Position numbers and translations under genes: made by a program. Under the pieces are notes generated by a model, which saw only the letters and a list, made by a program, of their open reading frames with translations, was not told where the DNA came from and made no database searches. A DNA stretch of 64,000 nt from Bacteroidetes bacterium UBA1941 (GTDB lineage: Bacteria; Bacteroidota; Bacteroidia; Chitinophagales; LD1): assembly GCA_002336805.1 (NCBI GenBank), contig DDEZ01000008.1, positions 76,885 to 140,884 on the forward strand, in the 5' to 3' direction. Position 1 is the first letter of the stretch. Every line of letters begins with the position of its first letter. Shown piece after piece: positions 42,957 to 52,266 of this stretch.

Positions 42957-43982
42957 TTATTTCTTCTTAGCTTCTTCTGGTGCTACCATGCTCAGGCGCT
43001 TGCGGTCTTCATTGCGGCCCAGCAGCAGCGCTTTCTCTGTGTCTATATTCACCTCGGCAGTACGCTTCATGTACTTGCCCTGGTTTATCACAGACCACTT
43101 CTCCAGTTTGCGCGGCCCTTCTATGGTCCAGTCAGCATTATTCTTGTGGTCAAAACGACACTCGTTGCAGATGAATGACTCCACCTCATGGTAGTCATCC
43201 TTGCGCGCCGTGACGCGATAGATCTCATTGCCAAACATCCATACATCTACCTGGCCATTGCACTTCTCGTGAGAGCACTGGCGGTGTGCACGGTATGGCT
43301 TTAGGAACCATACACGCGATTTGAAGCGAAATGTCTTGTCAGTCAGCGCACCCACCGGGCACACATCTATCATATTACCTGAGAAATCGTTGTCTATCGC
43401 GTGGCTGATATAGGTAGAGATCTCTGAGGCATCTCCCCTGTTCAGTACGCCGTGGTCGCGGTGTGGCGTGAGCTGGTCAGCCACATAGGTACAGCGGTAG
43501 CAGAGGATGCAGCGGTTCATGTGCAGCTGTATCTTGTCGCCTATATCTATGCGATCAAAAGTGCGGCGGCCCTCCTGGTAGCGCGTGGTCTGCGCACCGT
43601 AGTCAAAGCCTAGGTTCTGCAGGTCACACTCACCGGCCTGGTCACATATAGGACAGTCCAGCGGGTGATTGATGAGCAGAAACTCTACTACACCTTTACG
43701 CATATCCTGCACCTTTTGTGAGGTCATGTTCTTCACCTCCATACCGTCGGCTATCGGCGTGCAGCAGCTAGCCTGTAGTTTAGGCATCGGGTTAGGATTC
43801 GCTTCGCTACCCTTTGATATTTCTACCAGGCATACACGGCACTTGCCACCGCTACCCTTTAGCTTAGAGTAGTAGCACATAGCTGGCGGCACCAGGTCAC
43901 CACCGATCTGTCGGGCTGCATTGAGGATCGTGGTACCAGCCTCGACCTCTATGGATACTCCGTCTATTGTTACTTTAGGCAT
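42957..43982 (-). CDS. nuoG: NADH-quinone oxidoreductase subunit G, short form
   Basis: 341 residues; E. coli NuoG is about 900. The [2Fe-2S] motif (residues about 36-60), the His/Cys cluster HPLDCPICDQAGECDLQ and CILCYRCTYVADQ, with CPVG, for N3 and N4, and a further C-x5-C/CNEC set (residues 234-278) for an N7-like site are all present. What is missing is the molybdopterin-like C-terminal half, which has no catalytic role in complex I. Short NuoG proteins are known in the phylum (family knowledge). Confidence 0.93.
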   Translation of the reverse strand: MPKVTIDGVSIEVEAGTTILNAARQIGGDLVPPAMCYYSKLKGSGGKCRVCLVEISKGSEANPNPMPKLQASCCTPIADGMEVKNMTSQKVQDMRKGVVEFLLINHPLDCPICDQAGECDLQNLGFDYGAQTTRYQEGRRTFDRIDIGDKIQLHMNRCILCYRCTYVADQLTPHRDHGVLNRGDASEISTYISHAIDNDFSGNMIDVCPVGALTDKTFRFKSRVWFLKPYRAHRQCSHEKCNGQVDVWMFGNEIYRVTARKDDYHEVESFICNECRFDHKNNADWTIEGPRKLEKWSVINQGKYMKRTAEVNIDTEKALLLGRNEDRKRLSMVAPEEAKKK

Positions 43983-44004
43983 TCTTTATTCTTAAAAGTC
44001 AAAC

Positions 44005-45378
44005 TTAAACTGCTACTGCTTCTTTGGTTCCCATTAGATGCTTCACTTTCTCCCAAGGCTCATATTCAAAGTGCTTGCGGTCCTTGATCTTCTCAGGATA
44101 GCGCACGTGATATTCAAACTCATGGCGGAAGTGGCGGATAGCCGCAGCCACCGGCCATGCAGCAGCATCGCCCAGCGGGCAGATGGTATTGCCTTCTATC
44201 TTGCGCTGTATATCCCACAGCAGGTCTATATCCTCTTGTGATCCATAGCCATGCTCCAGTCGATAGAGTATCTTCTCCATCCAGCCGGTACCCTCACGGC
44301 ACGGCGAGCACTGCCCGCATGACTCATGGTGGTAGAAGCGTGAGAAATTCCACGTATTGCGCACTACACAGGTAGTATCATCATATATTATGAAACCACC
44401 CGAGCCGATCATCGATCCCGTAGCAAAGCCACCATCAGACATAGACTCATAGGTCATCATACGCTGCTCACCTTTGGCAGTCTTGAAGAGCAACTCCGCC
44501 GGCAGGATCGGCACTGACGAGCCACCCGGCACACAGGCCTTCAGCGGACGGTCAGAGTACATACCACCCAGGTATTCATCACTCATCACAAACTCCTCTA
44601 CAGAGATACTCAGGTCTATCTCATATACTCCCGGCTTCCTGATATGACCGGAGGCAGAGATCAGTTTCGTACCGGTAGATTTACCTATACCGATCTTCGC
44701 AAATTCATCACCACCATTCATCACGATCCATGGGATATCCATGATCGTCTCCACGTTATTTACCACAGTAGGATTGCCATACAGGCCCACCACCGCCGGG
44801 AATGGCGGCTTGATACGTGGGTTGCCACGCTTGCCCTCCAGCGACTCTATCAGGGCAGTCTCCTCGCCGCAGATATAGGCACCGGCACCACAGGTCACAT
44901 AGAGGTCCAGGTCATAGCCCGATCCTTGTATGTTCTTGCCCAGCCATCCCTTGGCATAAGCCTCGTTGATAGCGCGCTCCAGTATGCGGTACACCCACAT
45001 ATACTCACCACGGATGTAGATGTAGGACAGATTTGCCTCCAGCGCGATAGATGATGTGATCATACCCTCCACCAGTAGGTGCGGTATCTTCTCCATCATA
45101 TAGCGATCCTTAAAGGTGCCCGGCTCAGACTCATCCGCATTGCACACCAGGTGGCGAGGACGGCCGGATTTCTTGTCTATGAAGCTCCACTTCATACCCG
45201 TAGGGAAGCCCGCTCCACCGCGACCACGCAGGCCGCTTTTCTTCACCTCTTCCACTATGTCATTAGGCGTCATCTTGAGCGCCTTCTCTACAGAGCGGTA
45301 TCCGCCGTGCTGGCGGTACACTTCGTAGCCCTGTATGCCGGGTACATTGATGTGTTCTGTTAGTATTTTCCTACCCAC
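44005..45378 (-). CDS. nuoF: NADH-quinone oxidoreductase subunit F
   Basis: 457 residues. NADH-binding Gly loop RGRGGAGFPTGMKWSF, FMN site GAGAYICGEETALIESLEG, and the N3 cluster ESCGQCSPCREGTGW with the fourth Cys in NTICPLGDAAAWP. Oxidises NADH and passes electrons through FMN. Typical length. Confidence 0.97.
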   Translation of the reverse strand: MGRKILTEHINVPGIQGYEVYRQHGGYRSVEKALKMTPNDIVEEVKKSGLRGRGGAGFPTGMKWSFIDKKSGRPRHLVCNADESEPGTFKDRYMMEKIPHLLVEGMITSSIALEANLSYIYIRGEYMWVYRILERAINEAYAKGWLGKNIQGSGYDLDLYVTCGAGAYICGEETALIESLEGKRGNPRIKPPFPAVVGLYGNPTVVNNVETIMDIPWIVMNGGDEFAKIGIGKSTGTKLISASGHIRKPGVYEIDLSISVEEFVMSDEYLGGMYSDRPLKACVPGGSSVPILPAELLFKTAKGEQRMMTYESMSDGGFATGSMIGSGGFIIYDDTTCVVRNTWNFSRFYHHESCGQCSPCREGTGWMEKILYRLEHGYGSQEDIDLLWDIQRKIEGNTICPLGDAAAWPVAAAIRHFRHEFEYHVRYPEKIKDRKHFEYEPWEKVKHLMGTKEAVAV

Positions 45379-45388
45379 TTATATAGAT

Positions 45389-45925
45389 TTATACTTTGCT
45401 CAATTTTTCTACTTTGCCCGCGCGGCAGTCTTCTATCAGCGCGTCCATTTTTTCCTTGGTCAGAAACTCATGGTAAAAGTCTCCCAACTGCAGCATCGGT
45501 GCATAGCCGCAGGCACCGAGGCACTCCACTCCTTTCACCTGAAACATACCGTCCGGTGTCACTTCATTCATACCTACACCCAGCTTCTGGCAGGTATACT
45601 CCATCAGGTCCTCTACTCCACGCGTAGCGCAGCATGACGTACGGCAAAACTCAAACACGTATTTGCCTACCGGCTTTTGATTGTACATAGAGTAGAAAGT
45701 CACTACTTCATATACCTCTATCGGTTTGATGCCGAGCACTTCTGCTACTTTGTCCATCACCGGTACGCTGAGCCAGTCCTGATGCTCGTCCTGCACCTCG
45801 TGCAGCACTGTGATCAGGGCTGATTTCTTCTTCCCATCCGGGAAGTGGGACTTCAGCTCCTCTATGCGCTTCATCAGCTTCTCGCTGAATACTACCTGCT
45901 CCGGTTTTACTTCTGCTAATGCCAT
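45389..45925 (-). CDS. nuoE: NADH-quinone oxidoreductase subunit E
   Basis: 178 residues. Thioredoxin-like [2Fe-2S] domain: the ligands follow CRTSCCATRG (C-x4-C) and CLGACGYAP (C-x3-C). DKVAEVLGIKPIEVYEVVTFYSMYN is the family hallmark. Ten bases from nuoF. Confidence 0.95.
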   Translation of the reverse strand: MALAEVKPEQVVFSEKLMKRIEELKSHFPDGKKKSALITVLHEVQDEHQDWLSVPVMDKVAEVLGIKPIEVYEVVTFYSMYNQKPVGKYVFEFCRTSCCATRGVEDLMEYTCQKLGVGMNEVTPDGMFQVKGVECLGACGYAPMLQLGDFYHEFLTKEKMDALIEDCRAGKVEKLSKV

Positions 45926-45941
45926 TGTCTTCTGTAAAAAT

Positions 45942-47183
45942 TTATGCGTCCAACTCTCCTGCTATCACATTCAGCGAGCTCAAGATGAGGATCGCATCAG
46001 AGAGATAGCCTCCCTTGATCATTTCTGTGTAATACTGATAATAGATGAAGCACGGCCTGCGGAAGTGCAGCCTAAACGGCACCCTGCTACCATCGCTCAC
46101 CAGGTAGAAACCCAGCTCGCCATTGCCGCCCTCTACGCAGCTGTATACTTCTCCCTTAGGCACCGGTATCTCACCCATCACTATCTTGAAGTGGTAGATC
46201 AGCGCCTCCATGTTATTGTACACCTCCTGCTTTGGCGGCAGGTAGTAGTCTGGCACGTCTGCATGGTAGCCACCTTCCTTTGGCATCTTGGCCAGTGCCT
46301 GGCGGATGATCTTCAGTGACTCACGTACCTCCTGCTGGCGCACCATGTAGCGATCGTATGTATCGCCGGTTTTGCCCACAGGTATATCAAATTCGAAATC
46401 TTCATAGCTGCAATATGGCTCTGCCACACGTACATCATAGTCCACACCCGCTGCGCGCAGATTAGGCCCGGTGAAGCCGTACTGCAATGCCTTCTCCACG
46501 CTCAGCGGACCTACATTGATACAGCGGTTCATAAATATCGTATTGCGCGTGAGCAGGCGGTCAAACTCCTCCCAGGCATCCGGAAACTCAGCCATGAACT
46601 TATTGATCTTAGCCCATGCCGCATCGCTCCAATCTCGCTCAAAGCCACCTATGCGGCCCATGTTCGTAGTCAGGCGCGCACCCGATATCTCTTCAAATAT
46701 CTCATAGATATGCTCCCGGTAGGTAAATATGTGCAGAAAGCCAGTGAAGGCACCCGAGTCCACACCCAGGATCGAGTTGCAGATCAGGTGGTCAGCTATG
46801 CGGCTCAGCTCCATCACTATCACTCGCATGTACTGCACGCGCTTAGGCACTTCTATATTCAGCAACTTCTCTACGGTCAGCCACCAGCCCATGTTATTGA
46901 TCGGCGAGCTGCAGTAGTTCATCCGGTCTGTGAGCGGCGTGATCTGGTAGAAAGGCCTGTTCTCAGCTATTTTCTCAAAGGCGCGGTGGATATAGCCCAC
47001 GGTAGACTCTGCGTCTACTATGCGCTCACCATCCATGAGCAGTACATTCTGAAAGATACCGTGTGTAGCAGGGTGAGTCGGTCCGAGGTTGAGGATCGAG
47101 AGCTCGCTACCGTCCTCATTCTCACGTACGCGGATCTCCTCATAGTAGCGATCCTCTATTTTTTTGGTCAGCGGCTGGCTCAT
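45942..47183 (-). CDS. nuoD: NADH-quinone oxidoreductase subunit D
   Basis: 413 residues. LGPTHPATHGIFQNV at the start, GYIHRAFEKIAENR, and DRMNYCSSPINN mark the quinone-site subunit derived from a [NiFe]-hydrogenase large subunit; metal Cys residues are lost as usual. Its start overlaps nuoC by 4 bp, so C and D are separate genes here, unlike E. coli nuoCD. Confidence 0.97.
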   Translation of the reverse strand: MSQPLTKKIEDRYYEEIRVRENEDGSELSILNLGPTHPATHGIFQNVLLMDGERIVDAESTVGYIHRAFEKIAENRPFYQITPLTDRMNYCSSPINNMGWWLTVEKLLNIEVPKRVQYMRVIVMELSRIADHLICNSILGVDSGAFTGFLHIFTYREHIYEIFEEISGARLTTNMGRIGGFERDWSDAAWAKINKFMAEFPDAWEEFDRLLTRNTIFMNRCINVGPLSVEKALQYGFTGPNLRAAGVDYDVRVAEPYCSYEDFEFDIPVGKTGDTYDRYMVRQQEVRESLKIIRQALAKMPKEGGYHADVPDYYLPPKQEVYNNMEALIYHFKIVMGEIPVPKGEVYSCVEGGNGELGFYLVSDGSRVPFRLHFRRPCFIYYQYYTEMIKGGYLSDAILILSSLNVIAGELDA

Positions 47184-47719
47184 CTTAGTTCGTTGTTGGG
47201 TACATTATTGGTCTGCGGCACTCTGCCAAAATATCTGTCATCCTTGTCAGTCCGGCCCGGATCCTCCATTGGAAATTCCTTCCGCATAGGGAAAGACTCC
47301 ATCTCATCCATATTCAGGATGCGGCGCAGGTCCGGATGGCCCTTAAACTCTATACCGTAGAAATCATACGTCTCACGCTCCTGCCAGTTGGCCGAGGCGT
47401 AGAGATCAGACATGGTATCTATAGCTACATTATCTGCAGGCAGAAAGGCCTTAATGCGCAGACGTACATTGTCTATCCAGTTGTGTATATGGTATACCAC
47501 GCCAAACTGCTGCTCAGGAGCGCTGTCAGCATAGTGCATACCGCAGAGGGTGGTCAGGAAGTTGAATCCCAGTTCATCTCTCAGGTACTTTACCAGGTCG
47601 TGGGCCTTGGCCCTGTCTATGATCACAGCCGGCAGGTCCAGAGAGTCCTCATCCGTGCGGATGGCCTCTCCATATCTGGCTGTCAGTTTTTCTAGCAATT
47701 CTTCTTTGGTCAGAGCCAC
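47180..47719 (-). CDS. nuoC: NADH-quinone oxidoreductase subunit C
   Basis: 179 residues of the 30-kDa subunit family: LLTTLCGMHY-like core (FNFLTTLCGMHYAD), YDFYGIEFKGHPDLRRIL and FPMEDPGR near the C-terminus. Ends with ATGA overlap into nuoD. Confidence 0.95.
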   Translation of the reverse strand: MALTKEELLEKLTARYGEAIRTDEDSLDLPAVIIDRAKAHDLVKYLRDELGFNFLTTLCGMHYADSAPEQQFGVVYHIHNWIDNVRLRIKAFLPADNVAIDTMSDLYASANWQERETYDFYGIEFKGHPDLRRILNMDEMESFPMRKEFPMEDPGRTDKDDRYFGRVPQTNNVPNNELR

Positions 47720-47747
47720 TTCTTATTTGGTTTGGTCTTGGCTAAAA

Positions 47748-48329
47748 TTAATTCACAGTGATTCCGTAGCTGGCCAGCAGTGCCTTATACTCAGGCGTAT
47801 TGCGGCGGCGCATGGATTCATTTTTTACGAGGTCCTGCAGCTTTAGTATACCGTCTATGATCTGCTCAGGGCGCGGAGGGCAGCCAGGCACATATACGTC
47901 TACCGGTATGATCTTGTCTATACCCTGCAGCACAGAGTAGGTATCAAATACACCACCTGAGCAGGCACAGGCACCTACAGAGATCACCCAGCGTGGCTCG
48001 GCCATCTGCTCATATACCTGGCGCAGTACGGGGCCTAGCTTTTTGGATATCGTCCCCATCACCATCAGCATATCTGCTTGGCGCGGAGAGAAGCTAGGGC
48101 GCTCTGAGCCAAAGCGCGCAAGGTCATACGTAGAGGCCATCGTGGCCATAAACTCGATACCGCAGCACGATGTGGCAAACGGGAGTGGCCACAGCGACTT
48201 GGAGCGTGCCAGACCTACCACCTGGTCCAGATTGGTAGCAAAGAAGCTGGGGCCCTCTACACCTGCCGGTGCGGCTACCATCTTTACCCCGCTGTGATTG
48301 TTTACACTATTATCTATTACTTCTGACAT
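47748..48329 (-). CDS. nuoB: NADH-quinone oxidoreductase subunit B
   Basis: 193 residues. Cluster N2 ligands: LPFATSCCGIEFMA (tandem Cys), VGACACSGG and VPGCPPRPEQIIDG. Passes electrons to quinone. Confidence 0.97.
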   Translation of the reverse strand: MSEVIDNSVNNHSGVKMVAAPAGVEGPSFFATNLDQVVGLARSKSLWPLPFATSCCGIEFMATMASTYDLARFGSERPSFSPRQADMLMVMGTISKKLGPVLRQVYEQMAEPRWVISVGACACSGGVFDTYSVLQGIDKIIPVDVYVPGCPPRPEQIIDGILKLQDLVKNESMRRRNTPEYKALLASYGITVN

Positions 48330-48395
48330 GGCCGTTTTAGTATTTTATATTGGTTATGCTGTCACGTTGTTTAGACGCTCAGCTTTACCGTAGGC

Positions 48396-48761
48396 TTACT
48401 CCCAGTCCAGGGCTCCCTTTTTGATGATGTAAAAGAATCCGATCAGCAGCAGCCCCATGAAGAGTAGCATCTTGTACAGGCCTATCACGCCCAGCACCTT
48501 AAAGTTGACCGCCCATGGATAGAGGAAGATCACCTCCACGTCAAACAGTACAAACAGGATAGCTACCAGAAAGTACTTGACAGAGAACGGGATACGGGCG
48601 TTGCCATAAGACTTGATACCGCACTCAAAGTTCTCGTCTTTGATCTGCGATTTGCGCTTAGGGCCCACCAGGTGTGACAGTCCGAGCATCGTAGCCACAA
48701 AGCCCGCCGCAAAAACCGCCTGAATGATGATAGGAATATAACTGGACTGTGGAGTCTCCAT
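48396..48761 (-). CDS. nuoA: NADH-quinone oxidoreductase subunit A
   Basis: 121 residues with three hydrophobic segments. FECGIKSYGNARIPFSVKYFLVAILF and FDVEVIFLYPWAV are the NuoA hallmarks. First gene of the operon; a strong promoter lies about 80-110 bp upstream. Confidence 0.96.
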   Translation of the reverse strand: METPQSSYIPIIIQAVFAAGFVATMLGLSHLVGPKRKSQIKDENFECGIKSYGNARIPFSVKYFLVAILFVLFDVEVIFLYPWAVNFKVLGVIGLYKMLLFMGLLLIGFFYIIKKGALDWE

Positions 48762-48838
48762 TTGCTTAAGATATTAGATGACAAAGCAATACACGGGATA
48801 GGCCCCGCTCGTGATCACTTATACTTTATAACAGGCAA

Positions 48839-48868
48839 CAAAAATAAGATACGGTCACTATTATCCAA
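48839..48868 (-). promoter_or_regulatory. promoter of the nuoA-N operon
   Basis: On the minus strand TTG (48866-48868), exactly 19 bases, then TATTTTTG (48839-48846), an eight-of-eight match to TAnnTTTG. Transcription would start near 48832, leaving a leader of about 70 nt before nuoA. Confidence 0.85.
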
Positions 48869-48931
48869 TCATTTTATCAACAAAACAAATACTAACTGTC
48901 AGAACGCATACATACTGATAAAAGGCCCTAC

Positions 48932-48959
48932 TTGTACTCGCGTTTCAGCCCTATATTCG
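48932..48959 (+). promoter_or_regulatory. promoter candidate for the FAD/NAD(P)-binding gene
   Basis: TTG (48932-48934), 17-base spacer, TATATTCG (48952-48959), seven of eight -7 positions. The frame for this gene opens at this same TTG, which argues against it being the start codon. Confidence 0.4.
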
Positions 48960-48980
48960 TCGCGGTTTTCCATTTTTACA

Positions 48981-48996
48981 CTTCCCGCGAGGGAAG
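48981..48996 (+). other. leader hairpin before the FAD/NAD(P)-binding gene
   Basis: Perfect six-base stem CTTCCC (48981-48986) / GGGAAG (48991-48996) closing a GCGA tetraloop of the stable GNRA type, 17 bases upstream of the ATG at 49013. It lacks a T-run and so is not a terminator; a translational or stability element is possible. Confidence 0.4.
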
Positions 48997-49012
48997 CATT
49001 TTAACAATCCAT

Positions 49013-50422
49013 ATGCCTCAAACCAATCCTTCTCTGCAGATAGCCATCATAGGCGCTGGCTTTAGCGGTATGATGACCGCCGTACAGCTGATGCGCAAAG
49101 CCACCTCGCCGCTGACCCTTTACCTCATCAATGACAAGTATGAGTTTGGCAAAGGGCCGGCCTACAGCACCACACACCCTAAGCACATCCTCAATGTGCC
49201 CGCAGCCAAGATGACCGCCTATCCTGACCAGCCCAATCACTTTCTGGACTGGGCCCACCGTCAGGAGGCCTATCGGGATATGGACAAGGAGGTCTTAGGC
49301 AAGGTTTTCCTGCCGCGCAGGGATTTTGGTCGCTACCTGTCCGAGGTCTGGGCAGAGGCACTGGCCGGCAAGCGGGATGATACTACCGTACACACCATCA
49401 GTGACAAGGCTGTGGACATCACCACAGCCGTGGGCCAAAACAATATTGAGCTGGCCTCCGGCCAAACCATCGCCGCAGACTATGTGATCCTTGCTACAGG
49501 CAATGAACCTCCGCGCAACCTCCCAGTCTCCGACCTTGGTCTATATGATGATCCAAACTATATCGGCGACCCATGGAATAACAAAGCCGCCGAGAACCTG
49601 GACCCGGACCGCGACATCCTGATCATAGGCAATGGCCTCACGATGGTAGACATCGTGATAGGCATCATGGATACCGATTTCCGTGGCGTGATACACACTT
49701 TGTCGCCTGACGGACTCGCCATCCTGCCCCATCGCTACGGCTATATTACTTACGGCCGGCTGGCAGAAGAGATTAAAGCACCATACAAACTGAATGAACT
49801 TTACTCTCTGATAAACAAACACATAAAGACATTTAAAAAATCAGGGCTTTCGCCTGAGCCGGTCATAGACTCTCTCCGTCCGCTCACGCAAAAGATCTGG
49901 CAGGGTCTCAGCCTGGAGGACAAGCAGCGCTTCATGAAATACCTCATGCCGCACTGGAATAAGATCCGCCACCGCATGCCCGGCCACATGTATGACTACC
50001 TCATGCAGCAGCAGATAGCCGGCCGCATGATCATACACCGTGGCCGCCTGCTCAATATGACGCAGACCGCCCATGGCCTCTCAGCCGAGATACTGGAGAC
50101 CAATACAGATACCCCTATCAAACTAGAGGTGAGCCGCATCATAAACTGTATAGGTCCCAATACATATGTCTCTCAGTCACTAAACCCGCTGCTCCAGAAA
50201 CTAGTCTCCAAGGGGATGCTGCAGGCTGACCCGCTCCGTATAGGCATGCAGGTCACAGACCACTGGACACTCGTCGGCGCAGATAGCCAGGAGATCCCCT
50301 CACTCTACACCATAGGTGGCAATCTCCGCGGCCTGCTCTGGGAGACCACAGCAGTACCCGAGCTGCGCGGCCAGGCAGAGAAGCTGGCAGGCGAAATCCT
50401 TTCCAAAGCGGCGAAAGTCTGA
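49013..50422 (+). CDS. FAD/NAD(P)-binding protein (NAD_binding_9-like)
   Basis: 469 residues from the ATG at 49013; the longer frame from 48932 begins inside the promoter. FAD dinucleotide fold IAIIGAGFSGMMTAVQL at residues 10-26, FGKGPAYSTTHPKHILNVPA (a hallmark of this family), then a second nucleotide fold DILIIGNGLTMVDIVIGI and CIGP near the C-terminus. Such proteins act as oxidoreductases or adenylation partners in natural-product gene clusters (PF13454-type); substrate unknown. No signal peptide. It heads a three-gene run with two glycosyltransferase-like genes (gaps 37 and 7 bp). Confidence 0.85.
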   Translation: MPQTNPSLQIAIIGAGFSGMMTAVQLMRKATSPLTLYLINDKYEFGKGPAYSTTHPKHILNVPAAKMTAYPDQPNHFLDWAHRQEAYRDMDKEVLGKVFLPRRDFGRYLSEVWAEALAGKRDDTTVHTISDKAVDITTAVGQNNIELASGQTIAADYVILATGNEPPRNLPVSDLGLYDDPNYIGDPWNNKAAENLDPDRDILIIGNGLTMVDIVIGIMDTDFRGVIHTLSPDGLAILPHRYGYITYGRLAEEIKAPYKLNELYSLINKHIKTFKKSGLSPEPVIDSLRPLTQKIWQGLSLEDKQRFMKYLMPHWNKIRHRMPGHMYDYLMQQQIAGRMIIHRGRLLNMTQTAHGLSAEILETNTDTPIKLEVSRIINCIGPNTYVSQSLNPLLQKLVSKGMLQADPLRIGMQVTDHWTLVGADSQEIPSLYTIGGNLRGLLWETTAVPELRGQAEKLAGEILSKAAKV

Positions 50423-50459
50423 CGGATTCCCTTTATTTGCAGCAAAGCGCTGAGAGTAG

Positions 50460-51434
50460 ATGAGTTTTTACCATAAGGTAACTGATAAAGTATACCGTAC
50501 ATACCTGCAGGCCAGGATCGCCGCTCACAACCGCCGTGAGCAGCGCAATGGCCCTCTGGCGCTGCAAAAACATATCTCAGACAATAAGCCAACACCCGGA
50601 TTTGAGACCATCAATGCCCCTGTGCCACGTGATATTGAGATACAGCCGGCAGACCTAAGGCTGCAGGACGTGGTCCTCTCCTGCTATTTTGTCAATCAGA
50701 AAGACCCACAGTCTGGTATCATCCGCCACAAGGCAGATATAGAGTATATAGCCCCATGGTACCGCAGTGTCGAGCGTCTCGGTTTGCATGGCGTGATCAT
50801 ACATGATGGGCTCGATCAGGATTTCATAGACCGGCACCAGACAGAGCGCATTCAGTTTCGCCGCTATACCGGGGGCGACTACTCCATCTTTGAGGAGCGC
50901 TGGATAGCCTACTACCTCTTTATCTTTCGCTCAGGTATACAGCGCGCCTTCTGCACAGATATCAATGACGTGTACATCACAGCTGATCCATTTGCCATCA
51001 TCAGCAGTGACATGGCCATATATATAGGCCGCGACAATGCTAATAAGATCAAAGACTCTGGCTGGATACTCGACGAGCTGGCCAATTTTGAAAAGGAATC
51101 CGGCATCAAGGCTCCGCCACTTTTCCACCATCAGCATATATACAATGCTGGTGTACTGGGCGGCAGCCGTCAGGTATTGCTTTTCTTTATGAGCCGCGTC
51201 ATAGACTATGTGGTGCGCACGCACAGCAGTGTACACAAAGATATGACCATATTGAACCTCTGTATATATGACCACTTCTTTCCATATATAGATGAAGACC
51301 TTTACACTCCTCGCCTGGTACAGCCAGACCGGGACCGGCAGGCATCTCATGCATACCTTGTGTCAGGATATCCGCTCAATAGCGCCTTCAAAGCCTATGA
51401 CATGAACTCTGACGCTTATTTCATTCACAAATAA
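50460..51434 (+). CDS. GT-A-like nucleotide-sugar transferase of unknown family
   Basis: 324 residues, no signal peptide or membrane segment. Features: DVVLSCYFVNQKDPQ as first strand, HGVIIHDGLDQDF, an aspartate-rich turn FCTDINDVYITADPF that resembles a DxD-type metal site, and FHHQHIYNAGVLGGSRQVLL followed by a HKDMTILN segment. This layout recalls hypothetical nucleotide-diphospho-sugar transferases, and I cannot assign it to a known GT family. Next gene, GT2, starts seven bases after its stop. Confidence 0.75.
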   Translation: MSFYHKVTDKVYRTYLQARIAAHNRREQRNGPLALQKHISDNKPTPGFETINAPVPRDIEIQPADLRLQDVVLSCYFVNQKDPQSGIIRHKADIEYIAPWYRSVERLGLHGVIIHDGLDQDFIDRHQTERIQFRRYTGGDYSIFEERWIAYYLFIFRSGIQRAFCTDINDVYITADPFAIISSDMAIYIGRDNANKIKDSGWILDELANFEKESGIKAPPLFHHQHIYNAGVLGGSRQVLLFFMSRVIDYVVRTHSSVHKDMTILNLCIYDHFFPYIDEDLYTPRLVQPDRDRQASHAYLVSGYPLNSAFKAYDMNSDAYFIHK

Positions 51435-51441
51435 AGGCAGT

Positions 51442-52254
51442 ATGACCGCACCCAAAGTATCATTCATCATACCTTTCTATAATAATGGAGAGACACTGCC
51501 TGAGACCATAGACAGCATACACCGCCAGGACTATAGCCCATATGATATCTGGATAGTAGATGATGGATCTACAGACCAGTACTCCCTGCAGGTACTGGAG
51601 CGCTACAGGGCAGCCCCGGGCATCACCGTATTGCACCAGGTCAATGCAGGCCCCAGCGTAGCACGCAACCTGGCCATACGACAGACAGAGGCAGACATCA
51701 TAGTACCGCTAGACTCTGACGATCTGATCCGGCCCGGCGCTCTGACCATCGCAGTGAAGGCACTAAGTGAAAACCCTGACGCAGATATCATCTATAGCGA
51801 CCTGCATCTCTTTGGAGATGTGGATGAGAGCCGCCATCAGCCACCGGTGCAGCTCCGCCGCCTGTTGCTCTACAATACTGTTGCGTTATGCACTTTTATC
51901 CGAAAGAAGGTTTTCGATGATATAGGCTACTTTGATGAAACTATGAGCAAGAAGGGACTGGAGGACTGGGAGTACTGGATCAGGGCACTCGCCGCAGGCA
52001 AAAGGTTTCATCATATACCGGAGCAGCTCTTTGATATCCGCGTCCGCTCCACCTCGCGTACCTTTACCCAGGCCAATGTCCACCTCCAGGAGCTCAAAGC
52101 ATATGTGTATCAGAAGCATCTCGGTACCTTTGCTAAAGAGTACGAGCAGATGTTTTATCATATCCGCTGGCTGGAGTCTACACCCGGCGTACGCCTTATG
52201 GATCTTGCCTTGTGGCCATGGCGTCGGCTCAAAAAGGCCATGGGCAAAAGCTAA
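51442..52254 (+). CDS. glycosyltransferase family 2
   Basis: 270 residues. The GT2 fold: VSFIIPFYNNGETLPETI, IWIVDDGSTDQYSL, NAGPSVARNLAI and the DxD site VPLDSDDL, with KKGLEDWEYWIRAL after it. Cytoplasmic, no membrane segments. Transfers a sugar from a nucleotide donor. It is the third gene after the FAD-binding protein and the GT-A-like protein. Convergent with the GH43 gene (12 bp). Confidence 0.93.
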   Translation: MTAPKVSFIIPFYNNGETLPETIDSIHRQDYSPYDIWIVDDGSTDQYSLQVLERYRAAPGITVLHQVNAGPSVARNLAIRQTEADIIVPLDSDDLIRPGALTIAVKALSENPDADIIYSDLHLFGDVDESRHQPPVQLRRLLLYNTVALCTFIRKKVFDDIGYFDETMSKKGLEDWEYWIRALAAGKRFHHIPEQLFDIRVRSTSRTFTQANVHLQELKAYVYQKHLGTFAKEYEQMFYHIRWLESTPGVRLMDLALWPWRRLKKAMGKS

Positions 52255-52266
52255 TGATCTGCACTG

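Noticed and set aside
48932..48934. TTG as start codon of the FAD/NAD(P)-binding protein
   Set aside because: It is the likely -33 box; the FAD motif begins right after the ATG at 49013.
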